Below, in pieces: positions 51,248 through 60,706 of a DNA stretch of 64,000 nt. Position numbers and translations under genes: made by a program. How positions within the stretch are numbered: position 1 is the first letter of the stretch; each line of letters opens with the position of its first letter. The DNA is taken from the NCBI GenBank assembly GCA_021561035.1, contig CP067346.1:3255001-3319000 (forward strand). Direction: 5' to 3'. This DNA is from Clostridioides sp. ES-S-0054-01. Its GTDB lineage: Bacteria; Bacillota; Clostridia; Peptostreptococcales; Peptostreptococcaceae. The notes beneath the pieces are model-generated. The model searched no databases. It was not told the DNA's origin and saw only the letters and a list, made by a program, of their open reading frames with translations.

Positions 51248-52375
51248 TTAGTTTTCTTTTCTAATATTCTTTATATCTGAAATTGGCTGTGCTTCCAAGT
51301 CATCATTTGTTACTTTTCCAAAGAACTCTCCATTAACAAAAAGATCTATGCTTCCATCTTTCCGTATTAATAAATATGCATTTTCATTAGTAATTGCAAC
51401 TTCTGAAACAAGCTCCTCTTGAGGTGGATAAGAAACTGGTTGTAATATTATGAAATATGAAAATATGAATAAAAGCAATGCTAAACATATAGTAATTAAT
51501 TTTTCCTTAATATCTTTTTGAGATTCTTCATTAAGAACAACTTCAAATCTTTGTTTTATTAGCTGAGTATTTTTGTTTTTGCAAAAAGATGGTAATCTAA
51601 ATTTTTCTCTTTTATTTTTAGTTTGCTTTAAAACATTTAAAATAGTTTGTAAATATACCATTCTTCCATCATAATCCATATGTTTTGTAACTGCTAAATC
51701 ACACCTTAGTTCTAGTAAACTGTCAACTTCACTATTAAAAATATGAATAACTGGATTCCACCAAAGTATAGATCTTAGTAGAGTGTAGAAAAGTTTAATT
51801 AAGATATCTTTCCCCTTTACATGTTGTATTTCATGTTGAATTATATATCTTAATTTATTATCTCCTAAAGATAAAGGTGGTAGATATACATATGCTTTTA
51901 AAATACCTGTAACTCTAGGAGTATCAATATTTCGAGATACTTTAATAACAGAATTTTTTGCAAACTCTTCTTTCGCTATTTTCTCTACCTGTTCATCCTT
52001 TATTGTAAAGTCTATTTTTATTTTTCTATGCTCTGCTATATAAGATAACATTGATATCACAAAAAATATAATAGCTACTACAATCCATATAATCACTATC
52101 AATTCTCCAAAAGTTACATCATTAAATATAGTCTTCTCCAATACTGTCTGTATCCATGGAAGAAATGTATCAGATTCTATAAGCAATGTATTATATAAGT
52201 CTAGAGGAAGCAATAGCCGAACTATTGAAAGTACTAATAACAGTAATAGTAATGATGTTCTATTCTTTATTAAGAAAGAATTACGATTTCTTAATACTGC
52301 AATTAATAACAATCCAAAACTAGAAAATACAAGTGCACTCATAAATGAATATATACTAACTCCAGATATTAACAT
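51248..52375 (-). CDS. BlaR1/MecR1-like M56 membrane metalloprotease, no sensor domain
   Basis: 375 residues with four membrane spans (about 8-28, 40-58, 92-112, 290-310). The zinc motif HEIQH lies at 181-185 in a cytoplasmic loop, followed by VDSLLELRCD, as in the M56 peptidase family. Classical BlaR1 is about 585 residues with a C-terminal penicillin-binding sensor domain; here only about 65 residues follow the last span, so beta-lactam binding is not expected. It would cut or inactivate the BlaI-like repressor encoded 5 bases upstream when some signal is sensed. Confidence 0.9.
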   Translation of the reverse strand: MLISGVSIYSFMSALVFSSFGLLLIAVLRNRNSFLIKNRTSLLLLLLVLSIVRLLLPLDLYNTLLIESDTFLPWIQTVLEKTIFNDVTFGELIVIIWIVVAIIFFVISMLSYIAEHRKIKIDFTIKDEQVEKIAKEEFAKNSVIKVSRNIDTPRVTGILKAYVYLPPLSLGDNKLRYIIQHEIQHVKGKDILIKLFYTLLRSILWWNPVIHIFNSEVDSLLELRCDLAVTKHMDYDGRMVYLQTILNVLKQTKNKREKFRLPSFCKNKNTQLIKQRFEVVLNEESQKDIKEKLITICLALLLFIFSYFIILQPVSYPPQEELVSEVAITNENAYLLIRKDGSIDLFVNGEFFGKVTNDDLEAQPISDIKNIRKEN

Positions 52376-52380
52376 TTAGT

Positions 52381-52749
52381 CTATCCTCTTTTTTTCCTCA
52401 ATAATTCTTCAAGTTCTTCAATAGTTTCATCTGTAATATCCTCTGATTCAATAAGTTTAGAAAAAAGCATAGATATACTTGTTTTTCTCGCAATTTTTGC
52501 TAATATACCTGCATAATAACGTTCTCCTGATTTAGTAGGTTCAAACGTTCTGCCAAATCCTTTACCAGTTCGAACATATCCAGCCTCACGAATAGCATTT
52601 TTTTTCAATAAGCTGTTAAGTAAAATATGTATTGAACTATCTTTCCATGATTTATCAACCGATAAGTTCACTATTTCTGTTCTTGTAAGTGGACGTTGCT
52701 CACTCCATAATACTTCCATAATTTCAATTTCATTTTTTGTCAATTCCAT
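52381..52749 (-). CDS. BlaI/MecI-family repressor
   Basis: 122 residues, a winged-helix repressor beginning ELTKNEIEIMEVLWSEQRPLT, with SSIHILLNSLLKKNAI as recognition and the wing around YVRTGKGFGRTFEP; the rest is the helical dimer domain. BlaI proteins bind short dyads at their own promoter and are cut by the partner protease. First gene of the three-gene operon. Start supported by a GGAGATGAGTAG stretch. Confidence 0.92.
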   Translation of the reverse strand: MELTKNEIEIMEVLWSEQRPLTRTEIVNLSVDKSWKDSSIHILLNSLLKKNAIREAGYVRTGKGFGRTFEPTKSGERYYAGILAKIARKTSISMLFSKLIESEDITDETIEELEELLRKKRG

Positions 52750-52785
52750 CTACTCATCTCCATTTACTCATCTGTACTTAATTGA

Positions 52786-52822
52786 ATTATATTAATATTA
52801 TGTATAAATGTCAACCTTATAC
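52786..52822 (-). promoter_or_regulatory. Promoter and operator candidate of the BlaRI-like operon
   Basis: Minus-strand TTGACA (52814-52809), 17-base spacer, TATAAT (52791-52786). An inverted repeat GTATAA-9-TTATAC (52822-52802) brackets the -35 box, and the word ATATTAATATAATT occurs twice around the promoter. The usual TACAnnTGTA BlaI core is not present. Confidence 0.65.
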
Positions 52823-52878
52823 TGAATAAATTATATTAATATCAATGCAATTTAAATCTTGAAGAATTACTCAAATAA

Positions 52879-53037
52879 TATATTGAATCAATCAAGTTCA
52901 ATAATCTAAATCATACATATCTTACTAGATTATTTAAAACTGATACTATTCTTAAAATATTTCAACATTTGCTTTTACATTCTAATATTAATACAACTAT
53001 AGATATTTACACTCATTTTATTGAAAATAAAAAATAG
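52879..53037 (+). pseudogene. Decayed C-terminus of a tyrosine recombinase (integrase)
   Basis: A reading frame of 52 codons, opening right after a stop at 52876 and without a start, reads ...LNHTYLTRLFKTD...ILKIFQHLLLHSN then INTTIDIYTHFIENKK and stop at 53035. It matches the last 50 residues of phage/transposon integrases (HTFATRLFEAG, LLGHSN, TTxxIYTH). The catalytic tyrosine and box-II His are kept, but the box-II Arg is Asn and the Gly of LLGHS is Leu, so it is a relic. It lies directly beside the BlaRI-like promoter. Confidence 0.75.
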
Positions 53038-53720
53038 AAACTGTAGAGAAATTAAACTCTACACTCTCTTTATAAAGTAATTAAATTATTTAATTTCTTT
53101 TTTGTATTTAATTTATATACTTAATAAATAACTGATTTTTTATAAAGATATATCTCGCCAAAAAAAGTAATTCTAACTTTATATAATAGAGTAATTACAG
53201 TTTATTCATATATGTTCATTTAAAATTAGTAGATAAGGGTAAAGTATCTAAGTGTCTTTTTGATTGTTTTATTAGGTTTTGTAAATGTAGGTATATAGCT
53301 ATTAGTTATGATATTAGACTAATTTTTTGGTACGTTTTTTATTATTTATTTTGTATTTAAAATATTGTTGAGATATAATTTTCTACTTTCCAAAAATCTT
53401 ACTAATTCCATAATATAAATCAAACTTTTAGTTGAATTTTTAATGAATAGATAACTATTTATACTTATAATAATATCTTTTATATAATCTTATAGTCATA
53501 TTTTCTGTTATCTCTTCTTTATTTGCAAGAGACTGTAAATTAATTTGTGCTTTTAAAGATAATTTCTACTTTATAGCAACAATTATTTATTTACTATTAA
53601 TATTTCCTAATATATGAATTTTATTCTAATAAATTGTAAAAAATATATACTGGGATATTTCTAAATATTTTTAGAAAACATATATATTATGGAAAATTTT
53701 TAGAATGTGATTTTTTAAAA
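53038..53720. other. Gene-free AT-rich stretch
   Basis: No gene or remnant recognised between the integrase scrap and the transposase. It probably includes the downstream end of the IS256-type element, whose terminal repeat I could not find. Confidence 0.4.
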
Positions 53721-54926
53721 TTATATTCTATTATCAAAGAATATAGATAACTGATTATATATACTATCCCAGTTTCTATATCTCATAGTCCATTTTTTCA
53801 TCACATTTTCACTTGCCAAGAACAATATTTTTAATAGTGAATCGTCTGATGGAAAAGTGGACTTTGTTTTTGTGACTTTTCTAAACTGTCTATTAAGTCC
53901 TTCAATTATATTTGTAGTGTACATTATAGTCCTTATTTCTTCAGGAAAACTAAAAAATGGTGCTATAACATCCCAGTTATTTCTCCAAATTTTAATTGCC
54001 GAAGGATACTATTTACCCCATTTTTCATCTATTTTGTCTAAAGCCGATGAGGCTTCTTGTTCATTAACTGCTTTATATACAGATTTAAAATCACTTATTA
54101 ATGCTTTTGAATCTTTGTATGAAACATATTTAAAAGTATTTCTTATCTGATGGATTATACATTTTTGTATTATAGAATTAGGATAACTTGCGGCTATCGC
54201 CTCTTTGAAGCCATTTAATCCATCAACACTAAAAATTAGTATATCTTTAACACCTCTATTTTTTAAATCGGTTAAAACACTATACCAAAACTTTGAAGTT
54301 TCGTTTTCACCTATCCATATTCCTAAAATATCTTTGAAACCATCCTTATTTACTCCTAGAACTACATATGCAGCTTTATTTTTTATTTTTCCATCATCTC
54401 TTACTTTGTAATGAATTGCATCCATAAATACAAAAGGATAAACTTGTTCAAGAGGTCTATTTTGCCACTCTTTAGCTCTTTGAATTATAATATTTGTTAT
54501 ATTACTTACTTGATCAGCTGAAATTTCTATACCGTATAAATCTAATATCTGGTCATGTATATCTCTTGTTGACATACCTCTTGCATAAAGTGATATTATT
54601 TTTTCTTCGATTCCTGAAATATCTCTAATATTTTTAGGAACGACTACTGGGTTAAAGTCATTATCTCTGTCTCTTGGAACGTCTAGTTGTAAATCTCCAA
54701 ATTGTGATTTTACAGTTTTTTTGCTATATCCATTTCTTCTATTAGTTGTATTCTTGTTATGGCTGTCGCCCTTTTCATAACCTAGCTCTAATGCCATTTC
54801 TTGTTCTAACATCTCTTGTAGTATATCTTTGAACATATCTCTTAGATAGCTACTTATATCTCCAGATTTTATAAATTCTCCATCTGATATAATTTCTTTG
54901 ACTAATTGTTTTCTTAAAGTATTCAT
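53721..54926 (-). pseudogene. IS256-family transposase interrupted by one amber stop
   Basis: The frame is 402 codons, the normal length for the Mutator/IS256 family. It has QMALELGYEKGDSHN-type N-terminus (EQEMALELGYEKG), the VPRDRDNDFNPV region, the first Asp in VFMDAIHYKV, the second in FSVDGLNGFKEA, and the late MYTTNIIEGLNRQFRK with the catalytic Glu. A TAG at 54009-54011 stands between WGK and YPSAIKIW; the frame continues intact on both sides, so a single nonsense change explains the break. The gene would give a truncated 305-residue protein unless the stop is read through. AAAGGAG precedes the ATG. Confidence 0.92.
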
Positions 54927-55582
54927 AAAAAATCTCCTTTACGACATTTGATTATATTTAAATCATTGCCATAAAGAAGATTTTTATTAACCTTGAAGCA
55001 CAAATTATTTTACATTACCATTTGCCAACTAATTTAGTCTAATTTTAGCTTCGCCTTTACATGATATGTATAGCTAGTTCTTGCCTTTAGCAGTTAATAT
55101 TAGCTCCCACTTTTTATGACATAACCAATAAACTATTTACATTTTTTCTATTATATTCTTATGAAAGTACTTTTAGTGTTGATTCCTTAACTGACATACA
55201 ATCCATAACCACAACTTTTTTAATCATATCACTATTAGAAGCTTTTAATTTACTAGGTGACTGCTCTAAACGTTCTATTGTTTATTTAAATTTTTTGTCT
55301 AATATAAATTCTAAAACTTAGATAATATGTTTCTTATTTAATCTTACATTATATCTATAGTATCTATGTATTTATTTTTATTTTTTTGTATTTTTTATTC
55401 TTAGTATATTAAATTTTTAAAAATAAATATTACTTAAAACTTAGCCATTTTAATATATTAAAAAACTGCAAATGTATTTGTCCAAAAACAAACCTATCTA
55501 CAGTCCTTTAATTCACAAAATATGTATTTTTTTCTGCCCTAACAGTTATAGTTCAAATATACTATTCTAAATAAACTAAATA
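54927..55582. other. Gene-free stretch with a short coding-like fragment
   Basis: No complete gene. On the minus strand 55281-55159 is an open 40-codon fragment (IERLEQSPSKLK...VVVMDCMSVKES...) without start or recognised family, perhaps a relic related to the neighbouring ParB-like genes. The rest is AT-rich. Confidence 0.35.
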
Positions 55583-56632
55583 TTATTTCTTTATTGCATT
55601 TAATATCAACTCATGAGCTGTATCATTTGTACAAACAATTAGTGCTTTCACATGATTTATTCCTAATACCTCTATTGCAGCTTTAGCTACATCATTATCA
55701 TCTACAACCATTCTTATGTTAAAGTTAAACTTTCTTACCAAATGTTCTGTATCAGAGTAGCATACATAATGTTTTGTTCCTAGTCTAACAATACCATTTC
55801 CTTCATCTGCTATTTCTGATACATTTATTTTAGAGCCTTCCTTTTTTCCCTCTAATTTACTAACCCAATTATTCATATCTCTTGTAGTATTAATTTTTTT
55901 AAATTGATCTATTACATCTTCTTTTTTAAACATTTTTCTTAAATTCCATATTCTATTCTCAGATATATTAGAAGCTTCCATTTTTTTAGAGAAATTAGGC
56001 ATTATTTTGTCTAAACCATTTATAAATTGTATTTGCTTAGCCTTTACCTCTGAAAACCCTCTATCATCAATTAACCTTTGCAGAGGTGACTTAGTTTTTT
56101 CTTGTATTTGCTTAGCTTTTTCGATTTCTCTTTTGAAATATTCTTGTTCTTCTTTTGCTTTCCTACCTTTTAAAGATTCTTTTGCCATCTTTTCTCTTTT
56201 TCTTGCCCTTAAATATTCTTCCTCTGCAAATTTATTATCTGGGTTTATTTGTTCATATAACACTTGAAGCTCATCAAATATTTTAGATAATTGGTATATT
56301 GTGTGATGTTTTCTTATTCCATTTTCATGAAGGTTTTCTTGTCTATGATTCCTATAAGCATCTACTTCATTTTTATATTTTGTAGTATCAATAGTTACAC
56401 GTATTGTTTCTTTACCTAATATTTTGCATGCTGTTAATCTATGATATCCACTTATTAAATGGTAATTTCCATTGTGGTCTTCCCACACATTGATGGCATT
56501 TATCATTCCATGAAATTTTAGATTTTCAATTAAATTATCTAAGTTAGCTTTATCTTCTTCATCTTTAAATCTTTGTGCTACATAAATTTCTTTTATTTTT
56601 ATTTCTTTTTCTTTTCTTATTGTAGTTTTCAT
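55583..56632 (-). CDS. ParB-like nuclease-domain protein, 349 aa
   Basis: The N-terminal ParB/Srx-type domain (about residues 8-100) contains LIENLKFHGMINAINV and SGYHRLTACKILGKETI, the GxxR nucleotide-binding box of ParB proteins. A long charged helical middle (about 115-190, rich in Lys/Glu) and a C-terminal part of unknown type follow (RLGTKHYVCYSDTEHLVRKF). It sits 20 bases after a second ParB-like gene and lacks a ParA partner, so classical chromosome or plasmid partition is doubtful; plasmid- or phage-derived regulator is likelier. Confidence 0.8.
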   Translation of the reverse strand: MKTTIRKEKEIKIKEIYVAQRFKDEEDKANLDNLIENLKFHGMINAINVWEDHNGNYHLISGYHRLTACKILGKETIRVTIDTTKYKNEVDAYRNHRQENLHENGIRKHHTIYQLSKIFDELQVLYEQINPDNKFAEEEYLRARKREKMAKESLKGRKAKEEQEYFKREIEKAKQIQEKTKSPLQRLIDDRGFSEVKAKQIQFINGLDKIMPNFSKKMEASNISENRIWNLRKMFKKEDVIDQFKKINTTRDMNNWVSKLEGKKEGSKINVSEIADEGNGIVRLGTKHYVCYSDTEHLVRKFNFNIRMVVDDNDVAKAAIEVLGINHVKALIVCTNDTAHELILNAIKK

Positions 56633-56652
56633 ATTCTCTCCTAAATAATAAA

Positions 56653-57687
56653 TTATTTAATATATTTTGTAAACACAATTCTATCATCTACAATTATAGA
56701 CAGCTTTTCTGCGTTTTCTAGCAATGCTAGTGCTGTATTTATATGCTCCAAATCATTTTGAGTTAATTGAACTATTTTATTCTCTTTTTTCTTTTCTTCA
56801 ATATCTATTACTTCATGTATTTTCTTAGATACTCTTTCAGCAAACTCAACTGGATTATTTCTTTGAAAATACTTATCTTTTAACTCATCTTTGGTTTTCT
56901 TTATAGCCTTTTGATATAAAGTATTTATATTAGAATCTTCAGGAATTTTTATACTTTTTATTGTATCAAGATGTATTTCAGACGCTTTCTTAATCTCTTC
57001 TTCATTTATACCTACTACTATAGATGTTAGTGTTTTTGAACTTATATTATTTGCCTTTATTTCCTTAGCCTTTTCATTAGGTATTATTTTTGCAATTTTT
57101 AATTTTGAGTTTATATTACCTTCACTTCCGCCAGTACTGTCAATCGTATTCTGTGCAAATGTTTTTACATTAACTAAATCTTTTTCAAGAAAATCAAGTT
57201 CTTTTAATTCACTATCTGTTAATGGTGTTCTACTATTTAACAGTGATGTAACTTTACCTCCTATTTTTTTTTTATATTCTTCAGGTGTCAATCCACCTGT
57301 TTTATACCCAACTATTTTATCATAGGCTTCTTTTCTTTTAGTTAATATATGAGCTTCAGCTATAAAATCTGGGTACTTTCTTTTTAAATTTTCATCTGCT
57401 TCTAATATGGTAAGTCTTGCATTTTCTATTTCATTATCTTCATACTCTCTTTCTATTATTTGTGCTGGTATTGTCTCCCATCCCAACTGTTTACAAGCAG
57501 TAAGTCTATGTTCTCCTGCTATCAACTTATATTTACCACTTCTTTCTTGAACAGCTATTGGAGATATTAAACCTTCTTCCTTAATTGACTCTAATAGCGG
57601 TTTTAAATCCCTATCATATATTTTCCAAAGTCTATTATTATCAATATATATATCAGTAATTTTAACGTTATCGATCTTATTAGCCAT
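56653..57687 (-). CDS. ParB-like nuclease-domain protein, 344 aa
   Basis: ParB N-terminal domain in about residues 5-100: PLLESIKEEGLISPIAV and AGEHRLTACKQLGWETIP carry the conserved GEHR box. The middle (about 100-260) is helical and charged with a helix-turn-helix-like part unclear to me; the C-terminus ends LEHINTALALLENAEKL. It is related to the downstream protein only in the N-terminal domain. As first of a two-gene unit on a stretch with transposase and integrase relics, it is probably mobile-element derived. No ParA gene and no parS-like palindrome were noticed. Confidence 0.8.
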   Translation of the reverse strand: MANKIDNVKITDIYIDNNRLWKIYDRDLKPLLESIKEEGLISPIAVQERSGKYKLIAGEHRLTACKQLGWETIPAQIIEREYEDNEIENARLTILEADENLKRKYPDFIAEAHILTKRKEAYDKIVGYKTGGLTPEEYKKKIGGKVTSLLNSRTPLTDSELKELDFLEKDLVNVKTFAQNTIDSTGGSEGNINSKLKIAKIIPNEKAKEIKANNISSKTLTSIVVGINEEEIKKASEIHLDTIKSIKIPEDSNINTLYQKAIKKTKDELKDKYFQRNNPVEFAERVSKKIHEVIDIEEKKKENKIVQLTQNDLEHINTALALLENAEKLSIIVDDRIVFTKYIK

Positions 57688-58305
57688 TACTTCACATCCT
57701 TAGTTTTTGTATATTTTTCTATTTTCTTTTCTAGAATTTGAAATATATTAATTCCTAGAGATATTTTGTTCTACCCTTATTAGCTTAAGTTTAAATATAT
57801 AGCAATACTATTATTCCTTGAAATTTCTTACTAAAATTTAATATATTTATGTCAATGTTTAGAGAAATTAAACTTCACTTTTTTATCTTATATTGATAAC
57901 TAATTTAATACTCTATATTAATATAGTACTACGTACAACCTTATTTTTCAAATAATTATTCAATTAAAAACTTATATGTTGATTTGATTTACTTATTTTA
58001 TTTCATATACTTTAAAATACTTCTCAATCTTTAATATTATTTTGTCATTAAAAACTAAATATAATATTATATTGTATGTAGATATACCATAACTTTCTTA
58101 TACATAATGTACATCTATAAGTATCTCACATTTAGTATGTATTGTTAATTATAAGTACTGCATCATTATAAGACTATAAAATTTTATTATGTATTAGAAG
58201 TATATACATTAGTATCTCTATTTTACTAACTTCTATAAAAATATCTAAAGCTTTCATAAAAATATAATAATTATTCTAGTATTTATTTAATTTTATATAC
58301 ATTTA

Positions 58306-58348
58306 AAGTTATCTATTTATAATACCTTATATTATAAATAGATAACTT
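58306..58348. repeat. Perfect 18-bp inverted repeat
   Basis: AAGTTATCTATTTATAAT (58306-58323) and its exact inverse (58331-58348) with a 7-base loop ACCTTAT. No T run follows on either strand. It may be a transcript end structure or the relic of a small mobile element. Confidence 0.6.
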
Positions 58349-58465
58349 ATTCAAACAAATTACAATAGAATATTATAAATGTCCAATATTTCTTATGAAT
58401 ATACCCTCAAAACTCATCTTTTTTAGTAGTTAAATCATAATTGATGAATTTATTCACTAAAGTAA

Positions 58466-58495
58466 AAAATACCAGTAAATAAAGACTAGTATTTT
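58466..58495 (-). terminator. Terminator of the GH65 sugar operon
   Basis: AAAATACTAGT / ACTGGTATTTT stem (one G-U) followed by TTTACT on the minus strand, about 95 bases past the EIIBC stop. Confidence 0.75.
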
Positions 58496-58591
58496 ATCAT
58501 TATTTTTTTAAGTTTTAAATTGAGTTTATCTTAATTATTATATAACTATTATTTACTAAGTTTTATAGGTTAATCACTTTTATTATTCATA

Positions 58592-59995
58592 CTACTTAAC
58601 ACACTTCCTTAATTTATCTGTACTTTCCTTAACATTTTTTTCAACTCCAAAAACATATGTCATAATAAATGGAGCAACCAATGCTATAAATATAACTATA
58701 AGCCCATTTACTATATTTGAAGTCCCTTTTTCTCCTGATAGTCCAAGTACTGCCATTATACTATTTTGCGGAACATATAAGGTTACATGATTAATTCCTG
58801 CAAATAATCCTGCAATTCCTGCTCCTATAGATGCTAACATAGCAGGTTTTTTGAGTTTTAATGTAACTCCATAGAGAGCTGGTTCAGTTATACCCATAAT
58901 AGCTGATATCCATGCAGCTGATGCTAACTGTTTCATCTTACTATCTTTACTTTTTAGTGCTACAGCTAATGTCGCCCCACCTTGCGCTAAATTAGCACAA
59001 ACTTGTGCTATTAATATAAGTGATTCTTGCCCTGTAGTTGCAAATGCTGATATAAATATAGGAGTCAATGCATGATGCATTCCTGTCATAACAATAAATG
59101 GCATTAAAGCTGCTAATAAACAAACCATTACAAATCCTAACCTTCCTTGTAGTAAACTTATTATGCTAGCTAATCCTTCTCCTAAGAAATTTCCTATTGG
59201 TCCAATTACAATTAATGCTATTGGCGCACTTATTAATAATACTAAAGTTGGATTTAAAATCGTTTTTAACATACTAGGTATTAATTTATCAATAAATTTT
59301 TCTATATATGACATCATCCATACTGTTAAAAGTGCTGGAATAACAGATGCTGCATATATAACACCCTGAATTGGTACTCCTATAAATGATATAGGGTCCC
59401 CACTTGATACCCATGCTGAAAAATTTGGATGTAAAAATACACCTACTACTATAACTGCTATTGACGTATTAACATTAAATTTTTTAGCTGCGTTTATTGC
59501 AAGTATTATAGGCATAAAGTAAAATGCTACATCTCCTATTATATCTAATATTCTGTATGTACTTGAATTTGATGATAACCAATTAAAAGTAGTACAAAGA
59601 GATAATATAACCTTTATCATACCTGACGCTGTAAGAGCTGGTATCATAGGTGTCATACAACCAGTTATTGTATCTAATATATTATTTAAAATACTATTTT
59701 TCTTATTTTCATTTTTTATATCAGTTTTAATATCTCCATTAGTATTTATCCCCTCATTTACTAGTGCATTAAATACAACCCCTACCTCATTGCCTATTAT
59801 GACCTGGTATTGAGTTGAAGTTGAGTTTACTCCAACTACTTTATCTATAGATTTTAATTCATCTACATTCACTTTCTTTTTATCTTTTAATATAAACCTT
59901 AATCGTGTCATGCAATGAGTCAAGTCAATTATATTATCTTTTCCTCCAAGTCCATCGATTATCAATAAGGCTACATTTGCATATTTATTTTTCAT
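58592..59995 (-). CDS. PTS EIIBC permease, glucoside/trehalose type, without EIIA
   Basis: 467 residues: EIIB (about 1-85, phospho-Cys28 in THCMTRLRFIL) and EIIC (about 105-455, with GMHHALTPIF and IMGITEPALYGV). It ends directly after the membrane domain with a short Lys-rich tail, so the A domain must be supplied in trans. The partners in the operon (GH65 phosphorylase and beta-phosphoglucomutase) point to an alpha- or mixed-linked glucose disaccharide such as trehalose imported as its 6-phosphate; a GH1 enzyme is also present. Last gene of the operon. Confidence 0.93.
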   Translation of the reverse strand: MKNKYANVALLIIDGLGGKDNIIDLTHCMTRLRFILKDKKKVNVDELKSIDKVVGVNSTSTQYQVIIGNEVGVVFNALVNEGINTNGDIKTDIKNENKKNSILNNILDTITGCMTPMIPALTASGMIKVILSLCTTFNWLSSNSSTYRILDIIGDVAFYFMPIILAINAAKKFNVNTSIAVIVVGVFLHPNFSAWVSSGDPISFIGVPIQGVIYAASVIPALLTVWMMSYIEKFIDKLIPSMLKTILNPTLVLLISAPIALIVIGPIGNFLGEGLASIISLLQGRLGFVMVCLLAALMPFIVMTGMHHALTPIFISAFATTGQESLILIAQVCANLAQGGATLAVALKSKDSKMKQLASAAWISAIMGITEPALYGVTLKLKKPAMLASIGAGIAGLFAGINHVTLYVPQNSIMAVLGLSGEKGTSNIVNGLIVIFIALVAPFIMTYVFGVEKNVKESTDKLRKCVK

Positions 59996-60033
59996 GCTTT
60001 ATCCCCTCTTTTAAAATAATTTTTAATATAATC

Positions 60034-60705
60034 TTAAGCTAAACCGACCTTTTTACTCCAAACTTGTAATAGTGTATTGTAACTCAATAAACCAGTATCT
60101 TCTACAATATAGTCACATTTTCCTAGTACTTCTTTTTTTCCTACACCAATTGATGTCATATTGGCATCATTTATAGCTTTAATACCTGAATAAGAATCTT
60201 CTATTCCTATACAATCATGTTGTTCTAAATTTAGCATCTTACTCCCTTCAATAAAAATATCAGGATATGGTTTTCCTCTTTCTAATAGAGATGGGTTTAC
60301 TATACAGTCAAACTCATCTTTTATCCCCAAAGATTCCAATATTTTAGGTGCATTCTTACTGGCAGATGCTATTCCTAATTTTATATTATTTTCTCTAAGT
60401 TCTTTTATAAGTTTACTTATTCCTGGTAATATATCCTTAGATGTTAATGAACCTATTAACTTTATATACGTTTTATTTTTTTCTTCACACATCCTTAACT
60501 TTTCTTCTTTAGTATAACTATCTACTTTGTTAGCACATATTAATATTCTATCTAATGATTCTTCTCTGCTTATGCCTTTTAATTTTTCATTAAAAGTTTC
60601 ATCTATTTCTATATCTAAAGATTTTGCTATATCACGCCAAGCTTCAAAATGATACTTAGCAGTATCTGTTATAACTCCATCAAGATCAAATAAAACTGCT
60701 TTCAT
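60034..60705 (-). CDS. pgmB: Beta-phosphoglucomutase
   Basis: 223-residue HAD enzyme. Nucleophile motif FDLDGVITDTAKYHFEAW, cap loop GISREESLDRIL, ASASKN motif II, KPYPDIF motif III and GIEDSYSGIKA motif IV are all standard for beta-PGM. It converts beta-glucose-1-phosphate from the GH65 phosphorylase (stop codon one base upstream of its start) into glucose-6-phosphate for glycolysis. The close joining shows coupled translation. Confidence 0.94.
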   Translation of the reverse strand: MKAVLFDLDGVITDTAKYHFEAWRDIAKSLDIEIDETFNEKLKGISREESLDRILICANKVDSYTKEEKLRMCEEKNKTYIKLIGSLTSKDILPGISKLIKELRENNIKLGIASASKNAPKILESLGIKDEFDCIVNPSLLERGKPYPDIFIEGSKMLNLEQHDCIGIEDSYSGIKAINDANMTSIGVGKKEVLGKCDYIVEDTGLLSYNTLLQVWSKKVGLA

Positions 60706-60706
60706 A

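Larger units (their letters stand above)
57688..58591. other. Gene-free AT-rich stretch of 0.9 kb
   Basis: No coding, tRNA or riboswitch signal recognised, except for the two hairpins listed separately. Very low GC content may mean decayed DNA between the ParB-like genes and the sugar operon. Confidence 0.4.

Noticed and set aside
51248-52375. Beta-lactam resistance sensor
   Set aside because: The M56 protein lacks the penicillin-binding sensor part and no beta-lactamase gene is in the operon.
53721-53924. Separate 67-residue minus-strand gene
   Set aside because: It is the in-frame C-terminal end of the IS256 transposase behind the amber codon, not an independent gene.
53857-54150. Plus-strand frame of 97 codons over the IS256 transposase
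   Set aside because: Antisense to the transposase, which has conserved motifs on the minus strand.
57688-58591. Riboswitch or T-box before the sugar operon end
   Set aside because: The stretch lies downstream of the operon, and no conserved aptamer or T-box motif could be seen.
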